From: Smittia aterrima
Lineage: Eukaryota > Arthropoda > Insecta > Diptera > Chironomidae
Direction of reading: 5' to 3'
DNA length: 64,000 bases
Assembly (NCBI GenBank): GCA_033063855.1
Contig: CP093830.1
Coordinates: 11,532,854-11,596,853, forward strand
Positions 55,601 through 64,000 of this stretch are shown in pieces; position 1 is the first letter of the stretch, and every line of letters starts with the position of its first letter. The notes under the pieces are model-generated. The model saw nothing but the letters and a program-made list of their open reading frames with translations. It was not told the origin of the DNA and did no database searches. The translations under genes and the position numbers were made by a program.

Positions 55601-58600
55601 CCATCTTCGAAGCGTTGCGCATGTTCGCCGACACTCCACTGCAGGCACCGGACACCTCGCGAGTTGTTCCCGCGATTTCACAGCGGATTTTTCCGAGCTC
55701 CATTTTCGTCGATGTAGACATTTCCTTGAAAACTCGTTTAACGGCAACGACTTCCTTCCACATTTTCATGAGACGAGAGTGTTCGTTGTTGTAGTAATCG
55801 TTGAATGCCTTATGATGAGAAGAAAATCATTTAAGAACCTTACAATTGTTTTACTTTGGGGATTATCTACAAAAAAATCTTTTGGATCTTAAAATAAATA
55901 TTTTTTCAATCCTTTCTTGATTTAAAAAAAAAATGAAAAAAAATATTTTTGTGACATAATTTATGTACAAAAATATTTGGCCCCCAAAAACTTCACAGAA
56001 TATTTCAGCACGATCCATATCCAAAGACAACACTGATCACGAAAATTTCTTAGGTTCAATATCAGGAAGTGATGATTGGGATTTCAAGCGTACGTTGCTT
56101 GACAATTGCGCACCCAACACAATTTCTTGTTACGAATTTAATTCGGCAATTAATTCCCTCTGATCCTGATCAACCTCAATGACACTTAAAACTAAATAAC
56201 TCAATAAACTATTCAAGTGCTTTGCCAAGAAGAGAAAACTTTTATTTGTGCGATAAAAATCAAATTGCTTGTGAGAAGATAAAACTTTAAACTTTACCTC
56301 TTCTTCCATTTTCCATTCATCTTCCTTAGAGAGCATTTCGTCCCTCAAACTTTCCCAATCGTTAGTCAACTTCTGCAAATCATTTGTCAAGCTTTCATTC
56401 GTGCGATGAGACTCTTCCAATTGTGCTCGCAATTGAGCGTTTTGTGCTATCAATTGCTCGCAGCTGAAAATGAAAAATCAATTGACGTCGATTGTCAGCA
56501 CGAAGAGTTTTCATTATCACTCACAATTTTCTTTCCTCGTCGGTTCTTTTACGCTCGAAGCTTTCATCGGATTCATCGCTGCAGTAATTGCCTGGTTTAA
56601 TATCTAGCGCTGGGCACGTAGGCAAACTCATTGGAGCGTTTGAGCTCGAGGAAAACTTTGATTTTGGGCAAATGGCTGGCAGTGTTGATGATGAGTCTGG
56701 CAGTGTTTTCGATGGATCAGAGTATTGAGGACACAATGGAACTGTGTCGTGCATCTGAGTTTCAAGTTCAGAGCATCTTTGCTTGTACTGCATGACTTTT
56801 GCTTGTAAGCGACTGACGAGCGCCGACTGATTTGATTGAGCTTGTTTGTAAGTATCTAATCGACGTCGATAGCTGCTTGACTCCTCTTGAAGTCTCTGTC
56901 GGAGTTCTTGATTCTGACGAAGCAAAGCGCTCGACTCAGTTGCTGTGGGACTTGCCATTCTTACTCCACTTCCACTCGTTTCAAGTCGCCCCTTAGCAAA
57001 AGGTCTTGAGAAGGGTTTCTTCTTGTCTAAACTCAAGCTCCCTCCGTCACCAATTCGCGATGTTAAGCTCGTTGGTTCTTTGCTCGGTAACTGAAAGAGT
57101 TGATCAAGAATGAATTTAATACAAAACCAAAACAGAATTAATAAAAGGAATGACGCTTCAAACACCTTGAAAGTCACTCTTTTCATAACAATTCGAGAAC
57201 CGCGACTGACAAATCTAAAAAATATTTATTTCTCGAGAAAATATTTAATTTTTTTTTGTTGTGGTCAAGTAACGAAGGCCGGGATTGATTTGGAAATTCG
57301 GGAGAAAACAAAATATCAAGAGTGGCTTTGGAAAAAAACGTATGAGTCGAGATTGTCGATAAGCCTAACCAACGTCGCACGTGAAAGTGTCTGAGTAAAA
57401 AGGACATTTAAACCAACACCGCACATTCACAAACAAACATTCGCCGGTAAAGCGGTTACTTTTGCATTTTTAATGAGCTTCCGATACGCTCTGTTGCGCT
57501 CGTGAAATGCAATTGAACGTGAATTAAATGCCCTTCTAGTCATTCGTGACGTCATTTCATCAACGACGAGGGGATTTTTGTTTGTGGTCAAGTAATTAAG
57601 CAGATTTAACCACGTGCGCTTGATTTTATAGAGAACGAAAGTGCATTAAAAAAAAGTACTTTGAGGGTTTTAAATTTCCAACGAAATTTATTTTACGAAT
57701 AAAAAAGAATTCTCATCGCCTATCGTGCCACGATCAATGACAAGGCCGAGTCTGTGAACTAGAGCCAAAGAGAACTTCAGCAGGTGCTGCTAACTACATT
57801 TGCTTAATAATTACGTAATAATCCATTGAAGTAGTTTTCCTGTTTTGCGACCTATCGCAGGCGAAATCAGAAGTAACACTGATAAAGTCGACACAGTTCT
57901 AGTTCGAGAAATCAACAAATATTAGATCAATAGTCTTTGAAATTCCTTTTTCCTTTTGCATTTAAATCGACACAAATATTTTTTTGAAACAAATTTCCTG
58001 CCAGATTCGAAGCTCTCTTCATCGCTGTCATCCTTTCTCGAGAGGCCTTGAAAACCGATCCGCCCCTGAGGCCCTCGGCTCGATATTCAAAAAGGCACAG
58101 AAATCGTTTATTATTGTTTCTTGCACGCATGATACCAACTGTCACAGACAAGACGAACTCGAGTAACATTTCGACGAACAGAAAAAGTTGTAAAATCGTC
58201 CCGTAAAAAAAATATTTCGAGACCCAAAAACAAGAATCAAAACAAGGAAAAAGGAAAACAGCGAAGCCGTAAACAGAGTTTCTCGGGGTTTTATTGAATA
58301 AGATTTGTTACTTGTGCCTTCCATATTTATTGTATTTATTTTCTTATTTATTGCAATATCTTTCACTGCGACATTTGTATTTTCCGGAATTATTTCGAAA
58401 TGCCTTTTGCTATTTTCATCATTTATTTCGTGGCAGAATTCCATGATTGTGGCTTTGATGGAAAACAAATAAGTTTGAGCACTCAATTGATTCCTCGGTT
58501 GACAACGAACATGGGGAGTTGAGGGTGGACTCCCTTTGGATTACGAATTTTGAATATTTATGAAATGAGAGAAAACTTTTCTAACGAAGAGAAACGACTG

Positions 58601-60754
58601 TCAAAAGATATTTATTGTTGTCATAACTCATTTTAATTCTACAGGAATTCTCTTTAATAGAATATTAATTCAGGAAGTTTTGTCTAGTGCACCGTAGTCT
58701 ACGAGTCGCTTCAACTTTATGCATCGAATTTCCTATCGAGAGTTAGGCGAGAGAATATCCAATGCAAGCAAGAGAATCCAATAACTTTTAATTGATGGAT
58801 TCATATTCGAAGCTAATTTTACGATCGGAAAAGTTTTATTTACTCAGGCGTAGAATGAAGAGAAGGAAAGGGGGCAGAATAATCTGTGTCATAAAAGGAA
58901 CAAGTCGAGGTAGAAAGAAAACTTTTAACTGACTTTTATCATGCATTAAAATTGGGAGCTTTCCCCAGGAGCCTTCAAGGGAAAACTTCATCAGCGTAGT
59001 AACAAAGAAATTGAGTTGAAGTTGAATTGGAGATGAAGTAAAAGTTGATCTTTAGCTTTTTGAATGCGGAAACGAGTAATTTAGTCTGAATGAGAAAACT
59101 TTCAACAAGGAATTCGCCACAAACTATTCCACCTCAAAATTATAGATTTTCAGTCGCGAAAACTTTTACCTACGAGCTTTTGAAAATAGTTTATCCTCAC
59201 AGTGGAATGGAAATAACTCTGAGAAGTCTACAGAGATCGTTTTTGATGAGAAATTGAATTCGCAAAGTAAATTGATCTCGAGGGATTGGCAATAATAAAG
59301 TTTAGACGAATCTCGTCGAGAATATATGAATTGAGAATGAAGTAAAGAAGAGAACTAACTTGGGCGTGAGTGAAATATTCCTACATTCGAATCAGCCGAT
59401 AACAAAAACTTCCTCGATAATCTAACAAATTCATAAAATTCCGCGTTTTCTTCACAATCCGTGGAAAACTTTTGTTTTAGTTTTCCGAGTTTAATTTTCT
59501 CTCCAAGCATGTTGGCGACATGTCTCGATAGAGTTTTCGATTGGCAAACAAAAAAATAAACTTCAAACAATGAAAGAATTCCAATATTTTTGCATATAAA
59601 TCAATTCGAACTCTGATATCGCAGGTAGAGCAGACAGAGGGAGAGAAACAATAGCGGAGAGATCCTGGGCAACAAATTGTTTTATTTCCAGATACGAATA
59701 CGATTCCTGTTTTCAACGCTATTCGCGACTGCATTTTGCGGGGGAAACAAAAGTTAGGATTTATAGGAACACTTTTCGCGATAGTTTTCTCTATCGCTGT
59801 TTCCATTGATAAGTTTTGTTTTCCGCGCGGAAAATCTATTTTTGAAAAGTTGAATAAACTTTAAACATTAGTGCAACTGCAAAGCGGGTGATTGGTGGGG
59901 AACTGACGCGGTTTGAATGGAATTCGTAACACATAATTGTGCGATTCTTTATCTAATGAGTTCACGGTGGTAAGTCTCGCGTGGCTTATCGATTGACGCA
60001 AAATTCCAATTAGCTGGGAGCTCGGTTGGTATCGTTAAACAAGCGTTGAACTTACGCGAGACATGGCTGAGCTGCCTGTCTTGGTCGGACGACTGTTATA
60101 GTAGCGGACAAGACACTTCACGCACAACGGGAGAATACGATCGCTTCGAAACTCTTCTTCGTCACAGAAATCCTCAAATCGCTCACAACAATCTTGCACT
60201 TCACAGACTTGATCCAATAATTCACTGGTACTTCCGCTGTCTCTCCTCTTCCTTCCGCTTATCCACTCGTCATCTAATCCAAACGATGACTGAACAGGAA
60301 CTGCCTGAGTCACTGAGTTTTGTTTATTTTTCTGAGATTTATTTGTTGAATTTGGCTTCGCAGCGACGCTCGTGGTTTCCATGGCTAAGTTGTTTAGCAT
60401 TCCACTCGATCCTCGCCATCCTGACATGCGCTGAGTCGGCTGTTGATGACTGCCACTATAATAATCAGTGAGTTGCTGCTTTATGCTCTCCCAGTAAACT
60501 TTGTTACGATGTTCCTTCAAGCGCTTCTGATATTCGTCCTGAAATTCCAATGGAATCATTGGCACAGGTGGCGGGGGAATCAGTGGCGCTGGCTTCGTTA
60601 TGAATCCATAATCATCACTGCCATCATCGTCATCAAACAAATTTGTTCTTGAACTTGCCAACAAATTCGGTGAACTTCTAAAAAGAGGATTACGACGAGT
60701 TCCAGCCTTCAATGTGTACACCAGAGTTCCCCAATTGTTCTTCCGACGCTCCAT
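49619..60754 (-). CDS. Root: Rootletin, ciliary rootlet coiled-coil protein
   Basis: Eleven coding exons, 6573 nt, 2190 aa: 60754-60056, 57090-56525, 56463-56298, 55808-55599, 55535-54858, 54790-54639, 53973-52320, 52254-51677, 51616-51316, 51252-49766, 49700-49619, all in frame. Rootletin (CROCC) polymerises into the striated rootlet anchoring basal bodies, in flies mainly in sensory neurons. The conserved rootletin domain begins near residue 234 (ENQELRQRLQEESSSYRRRL-like, then SRLQAKVMQYKQRCSELETQ; later FNDYYNNEHSRLMKMWKEVV). The rest is continuous heptad coiled coil rich in E, K, Q and L, with a hinge around SMPYRLLSPSRRYSPARACP. Human rootletin has 2017 aa. The first exon (233 aa, Pro-rich PLIPPPPVPMIP, Cys-rich end) is joined here by phase only and is less certain. 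The stop follows ENETRR, with AATAAA overlapping it (49614-49619). Confidence 0.88.
54510..54582 (+). tRNA. tRNA-Arg (anticodon TCG)
   Basis: A 73-base cloverleaf. Anticodon stem TTGGA/TCCAA encloses loop CTTCGAA with anticodon TCG (reads CGA). Box A is TGGCCTAACGG-like and box B GGTTCGAATCC. The acceptor stem pairs GGCCGTG with CTCGGTC, with one G-U and a U6-U67 mismatch; discriminator G. A T run follows from 54587, a normal RNA polymerase III terminator. It lies antisense in the rootletin intron 53974-54638. Close to the standard insect tRNA-Arg-TCG sequence; probably functional despite the mismatch. Confidence 0.92.
57091..60055. other. Rootletin first intron (or upstream region)
   Basis: Contains a full palindromic CRE, TGACGTCA, at 57547-57554. 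A minus-strand frame at 58142-58486 includes an ATG and one hydrophobic segment (LFTASLFSFFLVLILVFG) but has no homology; not called. Otherwise nothing coding. Confidence 0.5.
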
Positions 60755-61329
60755 TGTTGATTAGAATGATTTTCTCAACTTTTTATCCAGTTTTATCTTT
60801 GAAGATTTTGATGAGATTTCAACTTTTCTTGATGTCTCTTAACTTTTGATGATTGCTCTTTCGTTTGTCCACAAATCCTTCGTCTCAAGATTTTAAAGTT
60901 TGAAATTTCACGAGCAATTTGCTCCTTTCCCAGTCAAGCACAAATGAACAACTGAAATTGCTCTTCATCCGCCCCAAACAAGTTGGTGTTTACCCTTAGA
61001 GCTGCAAAATAGCTCATTGAAACAATTTTTCATGGAAATATTGAAAAACATTTCATTTACCATAATTATTTCTCTCGCTCTTCTCAATAAGCAGACACCT
61101 TCGATAAAATATTCAATTCCATAGCAGCTCTAGTCGGGATATTTTTTGGGGTGAAGGTGGCAGTGCGCCCCAAACGTTAGCGTTCAACTCTTCTGAATGA
61201 CAAGGCAGAAAAAAGTATCGGAAGCAACACTACAGGTATTCGACGAGGGTTGTTGAGTGTATTAAAGTTTAACCGAAAAATATTTTTGCATAAGACTCAA
61301 GAGAGCATTGGAATACTATCACACAAGCC
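60755..61329. other. Region upstream of rootletin
   Basis: 5' UTR and putative promoter of rootletin. No clear TATA or initiator recognised. Confidence 0.4.
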
Positions 61330-61650
61330 TCACTTCACTCGACTACGTGAATCTCCCTGGAGATAGCTTGGGAGTGATAAAATTGAATGACGAAATGTTA
61401 CAACGAATTGCACGAACGATTCGTCATTCGTTGATTCCAAAAATATTAAAAGTTGCGATTCATAGTCGTCGAGAACTTTGAACCGAGAACACGATGTTCT
61501 AGTTTGAAGTAGATTTTCGTCGGGTATTTTTATTGACAAATCACCGCTATCGCAAAGTCCTTGAGCTAAGTCAGTTTCTTCATTAAAATTTCCAGACACT
61601 TTTTTTTTGCGTTATATCACTCTCATTCTCAGTAACGAGAACACGCATTT
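61330..61650 (-). pseudogene. Possible small gene split at a homopolymer
   Basis: A frame of 89 codons (61599-61330) ending in TGA has no ATG of its own. Immediately upstream a second short frame starts with ATG near 61650 (MRVLVTENESDITQ) and meets it at a run of nine A, where the two frames are offset by one base. The downstream part has protein-like sequence (SRFKVLDDYESQLLIFLEST, then SFVQFVVTFRHSILSLPSYL). Either a decayed gene, a sequence error in the A run, or chance. No family recognised. Confidence 0.25.
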
Positions 61651-61761
61651 GGTTATTCGCAAAATGAAATCACGAAGAGATCGAGCGGACAAAGTGGTCA
61701 GACGAGTGTCATCGGCGTGATGACTTTAAATTGGACGCACAAGGAAGTGCAAAGTCTCTAT

Positions 61762-61782
61762 ACAATGTATACCCTACATTGT
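61762..61782. repeat. Short perfect inverted repeat
   Basis: ACAATGTA (61762-61769) and TACATTGT (61775-61782) separated by five bases; may be a dimer-binding site or chance. Confidence 0.3.
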
Positions 61783-62272
61783 AGTTCCCTATTGACAACG
61801 GCCAAATTAATATTACAAAGTTTGCTGTCTTATCAAAGAGTAGTGAACCGATACTCGGCTAACCTTATCGAGTAAAAATAACCAATCGTGACCAGTGTGG
61901 ATTCATTTTCTCCCTTGTATCAACTTCACCTATTTGAAAGATGAATGACTTTCCGTTTGAAAGACTTTTATTTTCGAGAAGTTAGCGCGCATGCAGTTCT
62001 TCTTCATCTTCTCGACGAACGAAGGTGACGGCAGTATGTCATTTTATTTTGCATTTTGATTGAGGCAAGGGTCAAATTTGTTTTAAATTTCATTTCATCC
62101 AAATGCTGCCGAAAATTATCAGCTTCTTATCAAGCTACACGTGCATTAAGTTCAGGACTCACAAATACGAAGCTTAAGAAAGAAGGTAACGTCAGTGGTC
62201 GGTAAAAATATTATTTCATTAAATATTTTGCAGTTGATGGCCAGTGTTACAAAGTTTCAGGTCGTTATCAAT

Positions 62273-62750
62273 GATAAGTTGAAGTCATTGGAAGCAATTT
62301 CAAATTGCTTTCGAAGCGAGCTTGCCAAGATTAAGCGAAAAAAACGTGCAAAGGTAAATAACGTAAGCGAGATTTCATTAAAAGTTTCCGCTGATGATTT
62401 TAATTATTTCAATACAAAGTATCTTGAACATCAATGATAAGGTAAAGTCATTGGAAGCAATTTCAAATTAGCTTTATTAAGATTAAGCGAAAAAAAAGTG
62501 CATAGATACGAAAAGCCTCGAAGCTTGCAACATAAGGTAATAAACATCGTGAAACGAGATTTCATTAAAAGTTTACGCTGATGATTTTGATTTTCCTTAC
62601 AATGTATTTTAAAGCTTGATAAGTTGTTGTCTCATTTTTGATAAGTTAAAGTCATTAAAAACATCCCGGAATGAACCAGTTTTGATTTTGATTTATTAAG
62701 ATTAACCGAAAAACGTGCGAGTGCAAACAAATGTCTGATCATGTCAAAAC
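62273..62750 (+). repeat. Three-copy degenerate tandem repeat
   Basis: Units start at about 62273, 62436 and 62640 with GATAAG(T/G)T(G/A)AAGTCATT. Units 1 and 2 share TTGGAAGCAATTTCAAATT, AAGATTAAGCGAAAAAA and GAGATTTCATTAAAAGTTT plus GCTGATGATTTT; unit 3 keeps AAGATTAACCGAAAAACGTG. Spacings are about 163 and 204 bases. Unit 1 is open (80 codons from 62195) but units 2 and 3 are not, so this is more likely non-coding. Confidence 0.6.
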
Positions 62751-62963
62751 AAGACAGAAAAGAATTTATCAAAAAAAAAATGTGAAGTTAACGAGGTCTG
62801 GATCCAGGATTAACATTATCATCGATAAGAAAAGTCTATTTCAAGCCCGACGCTTACAACATTTGACTTAACTCTTTGTTTTCGTCTTGGCGCTTACCTT
62901 ATCATGCGACTCGTGTGCGATCTTCGACATTGCAGGAATTTATTATCTTTTGAGGAGTAACAT

Positions 62964-62977
62964 GTTGCCATGGCCAC
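62964..62977 (+). promoter_or_regulatory. RFX X-box-like motif
   Basis: GTTGCCATGGCCAC differs by one base from the ideal palindromic X-box GTTGCCATGGCAAC bound by RFX factors, which drive ciliary genes. It lies 2.2 kb upstream of the rootletin ATG. Motif only. Confidence 0.3.
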
Positions 62978-64000
62978 TATACTTTGAAGTGCTTGTGAAC
63001 TATTAGACTCTAGTGAACTAGATTGAGGAAGAGCCTTTGAAAGATTCGCAATGATGAGTAAATTCCAAAAGTCACGACAATACTCTCATTACGTCAACAC
63101 GTCTGGATTTGTTTGCGTATTACATTGCACTTTGGTCAAGATGAAGCTGTCTGGCGCTTGCCGAGTCGACCACGTAGTCAAACAGAGACTTGCGAACGAA
63201 GTCATGTCTGATACCGGACGTATTTACATAATAAAAAGAATTTTTGTTCAGTCTCTTACGAAATCAAAAATGTCTTTCACGTGATCGAATTGTGTTAGTG
63301 AAAGCAAAACATTATCAGCAAAATTTGCCTCTTGAGGTTACTCTGTTTGTTATATCAAGGACAAGTAAGTAGCAAATAAAAGTCGAAAATAGGTTGGACG
63401 TTGATGTGTTGAGACTGCAAGGAATCGCTGGAAGATCTAGGGCAGCATCGTTTTAATTTTCGAGGTCATTGTTGAGGTTCTCGGCCTTCATCCAGACTTC
63501 TAAAGATTCAACGGACTTATCACCAACGTCTTTGCCATCCAACAACGTTTGTCTCCTTGAATTCATCACTTCACAGAGGAAATTTCTCGCCGTTCAAAGT
63601 TCGATAATAGACGAGAAGCAAAGACACAGAATTTTGATTAAACCGTTAAGTAAATGTGCCGGAACGAACATTTTTTTCCCCTCAGATGAAAACAACATCA
63701 GTAAGCAAGATTAGAGTTCAATCACTCGCCAGACTCATGCTCATCGTCTTTTCTTTTTAACAACTTTTATTTTTGCCTTTTTTTTCGAAAGTGATAACGA
63801 TGAATGTCGGGTTGTTGATAACCACAAATAACAGCCCGAAATAGATTTGTCGACGAATCCGGGCATCGCTTACGTCATGGAGAGTTTCTTTATACTTTTG
63901 CGAAATTTCGTGATTTTCTGCTTTCGTGATGAAGCGCTTTCCCGAAAATTATTTTACGATGAATCCTTTAAATCAATCTGTCAATGAAGTTTTGCACGAA
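62978..64000. other. Intergenic or unresolved sequence at the window end
   Basis: A 77-codon ATG frame (63051-63284) and an 81-codon TTG frame (63469-63714) are open on the plus strand but match nothing I know and have no clear splice partners. Not called as genes. Confidence 0.4.

Noticed and set aside
57091..57186. Hydrophobic N-terminal extension of the rootletin exon
   Set aside because: It is intron read-through across a clear CAG acceptor; rootletin is not a membrane protein.
58142..58486. Small membrane-protein-like frame on the minus strand
   Set aside because: One hydrophobic stretch in an intron with low-complexity ends (SSSSC); no homology, so probably chance.
1..64000. CRISPR arrays, bacterial operons, integrated viruses, transposase or reverse transcriptase genes
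   Set aside because: None seen; the window is eukaryotic and no transposon coding domain was recognised on either strand.

Overview
The window is nuclear DNA of an animal, most probably a dipteran insect of the nematoceran (midge or mosquito) type. Genes have short GT-AG introns of about 55-135 bases next to introns of several kb, use AATAAA signals, and encode insect-type versions of receptor phosphatase Ptp99A and rootletin. No bacterial or viral gene organisation is present. The species cannot be fixed from the sequence. Exon boundaries were read by eye from splice sites, reading frame and protein continuity; the Ptp99A (15 coding exons) and rootletin (11) models both stay in frame throughout. 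|| Layout. 1-4502 is a compact cluster: the 3' part of a cytosolic sulfotransferase (+), an intronless divergent Ran-like GTPase (-), two tandem secreted proteins with eight shared cysteines (+), and a GET1/WRB tail-anchored-protein insertase subunit (+). 6121-31947 (-) is Ptp99A: signal peptide, one Ig domain, four fibronectin III domains, a membrane helix, an active D1 and an inactive D2 phosphatase domain. An extra signal-peptide exon at 12051-12303 inside its longest intron predicts a shorter receptor lacking the Ig and first two FNIII domains. 41385-42368 (-) is an unknown acidic protein gene. 49619-60754 (-) is rootletin, with a tRNA-Arg(TCG) on the opposite strand in one of its introns. 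61.3-64 kb holds only a doubtful broken ORF, a degenerate tandem repeat and a possible X-box. || The most unusual structure is an inverted duplication of about 3.55 kb (about 15285-18838 and 36884-40432) flanking an 18 kb segment that contains the Ptp99A signal, Ig and first FNIII exons. Each arm carries small two-exon genes (94-100 aa) with a C-x2-C-x19-H-x3-C motif resembling half a LIM zinc finger, followed by a charged tail. I do not recognise this family. The left arm has two intact members, nested antisense in the Ptp99A intron. The right arm has one intact member and one that has lost exon 1 next to tRNA-like (SINE-like) repeats. || Working together: Ptp99A acts in axon guidance and rootletin in the ciliary rootlet of sensory neurons, so the two large genes share a neuronal theme; no operon-like functional link between the others is visible.
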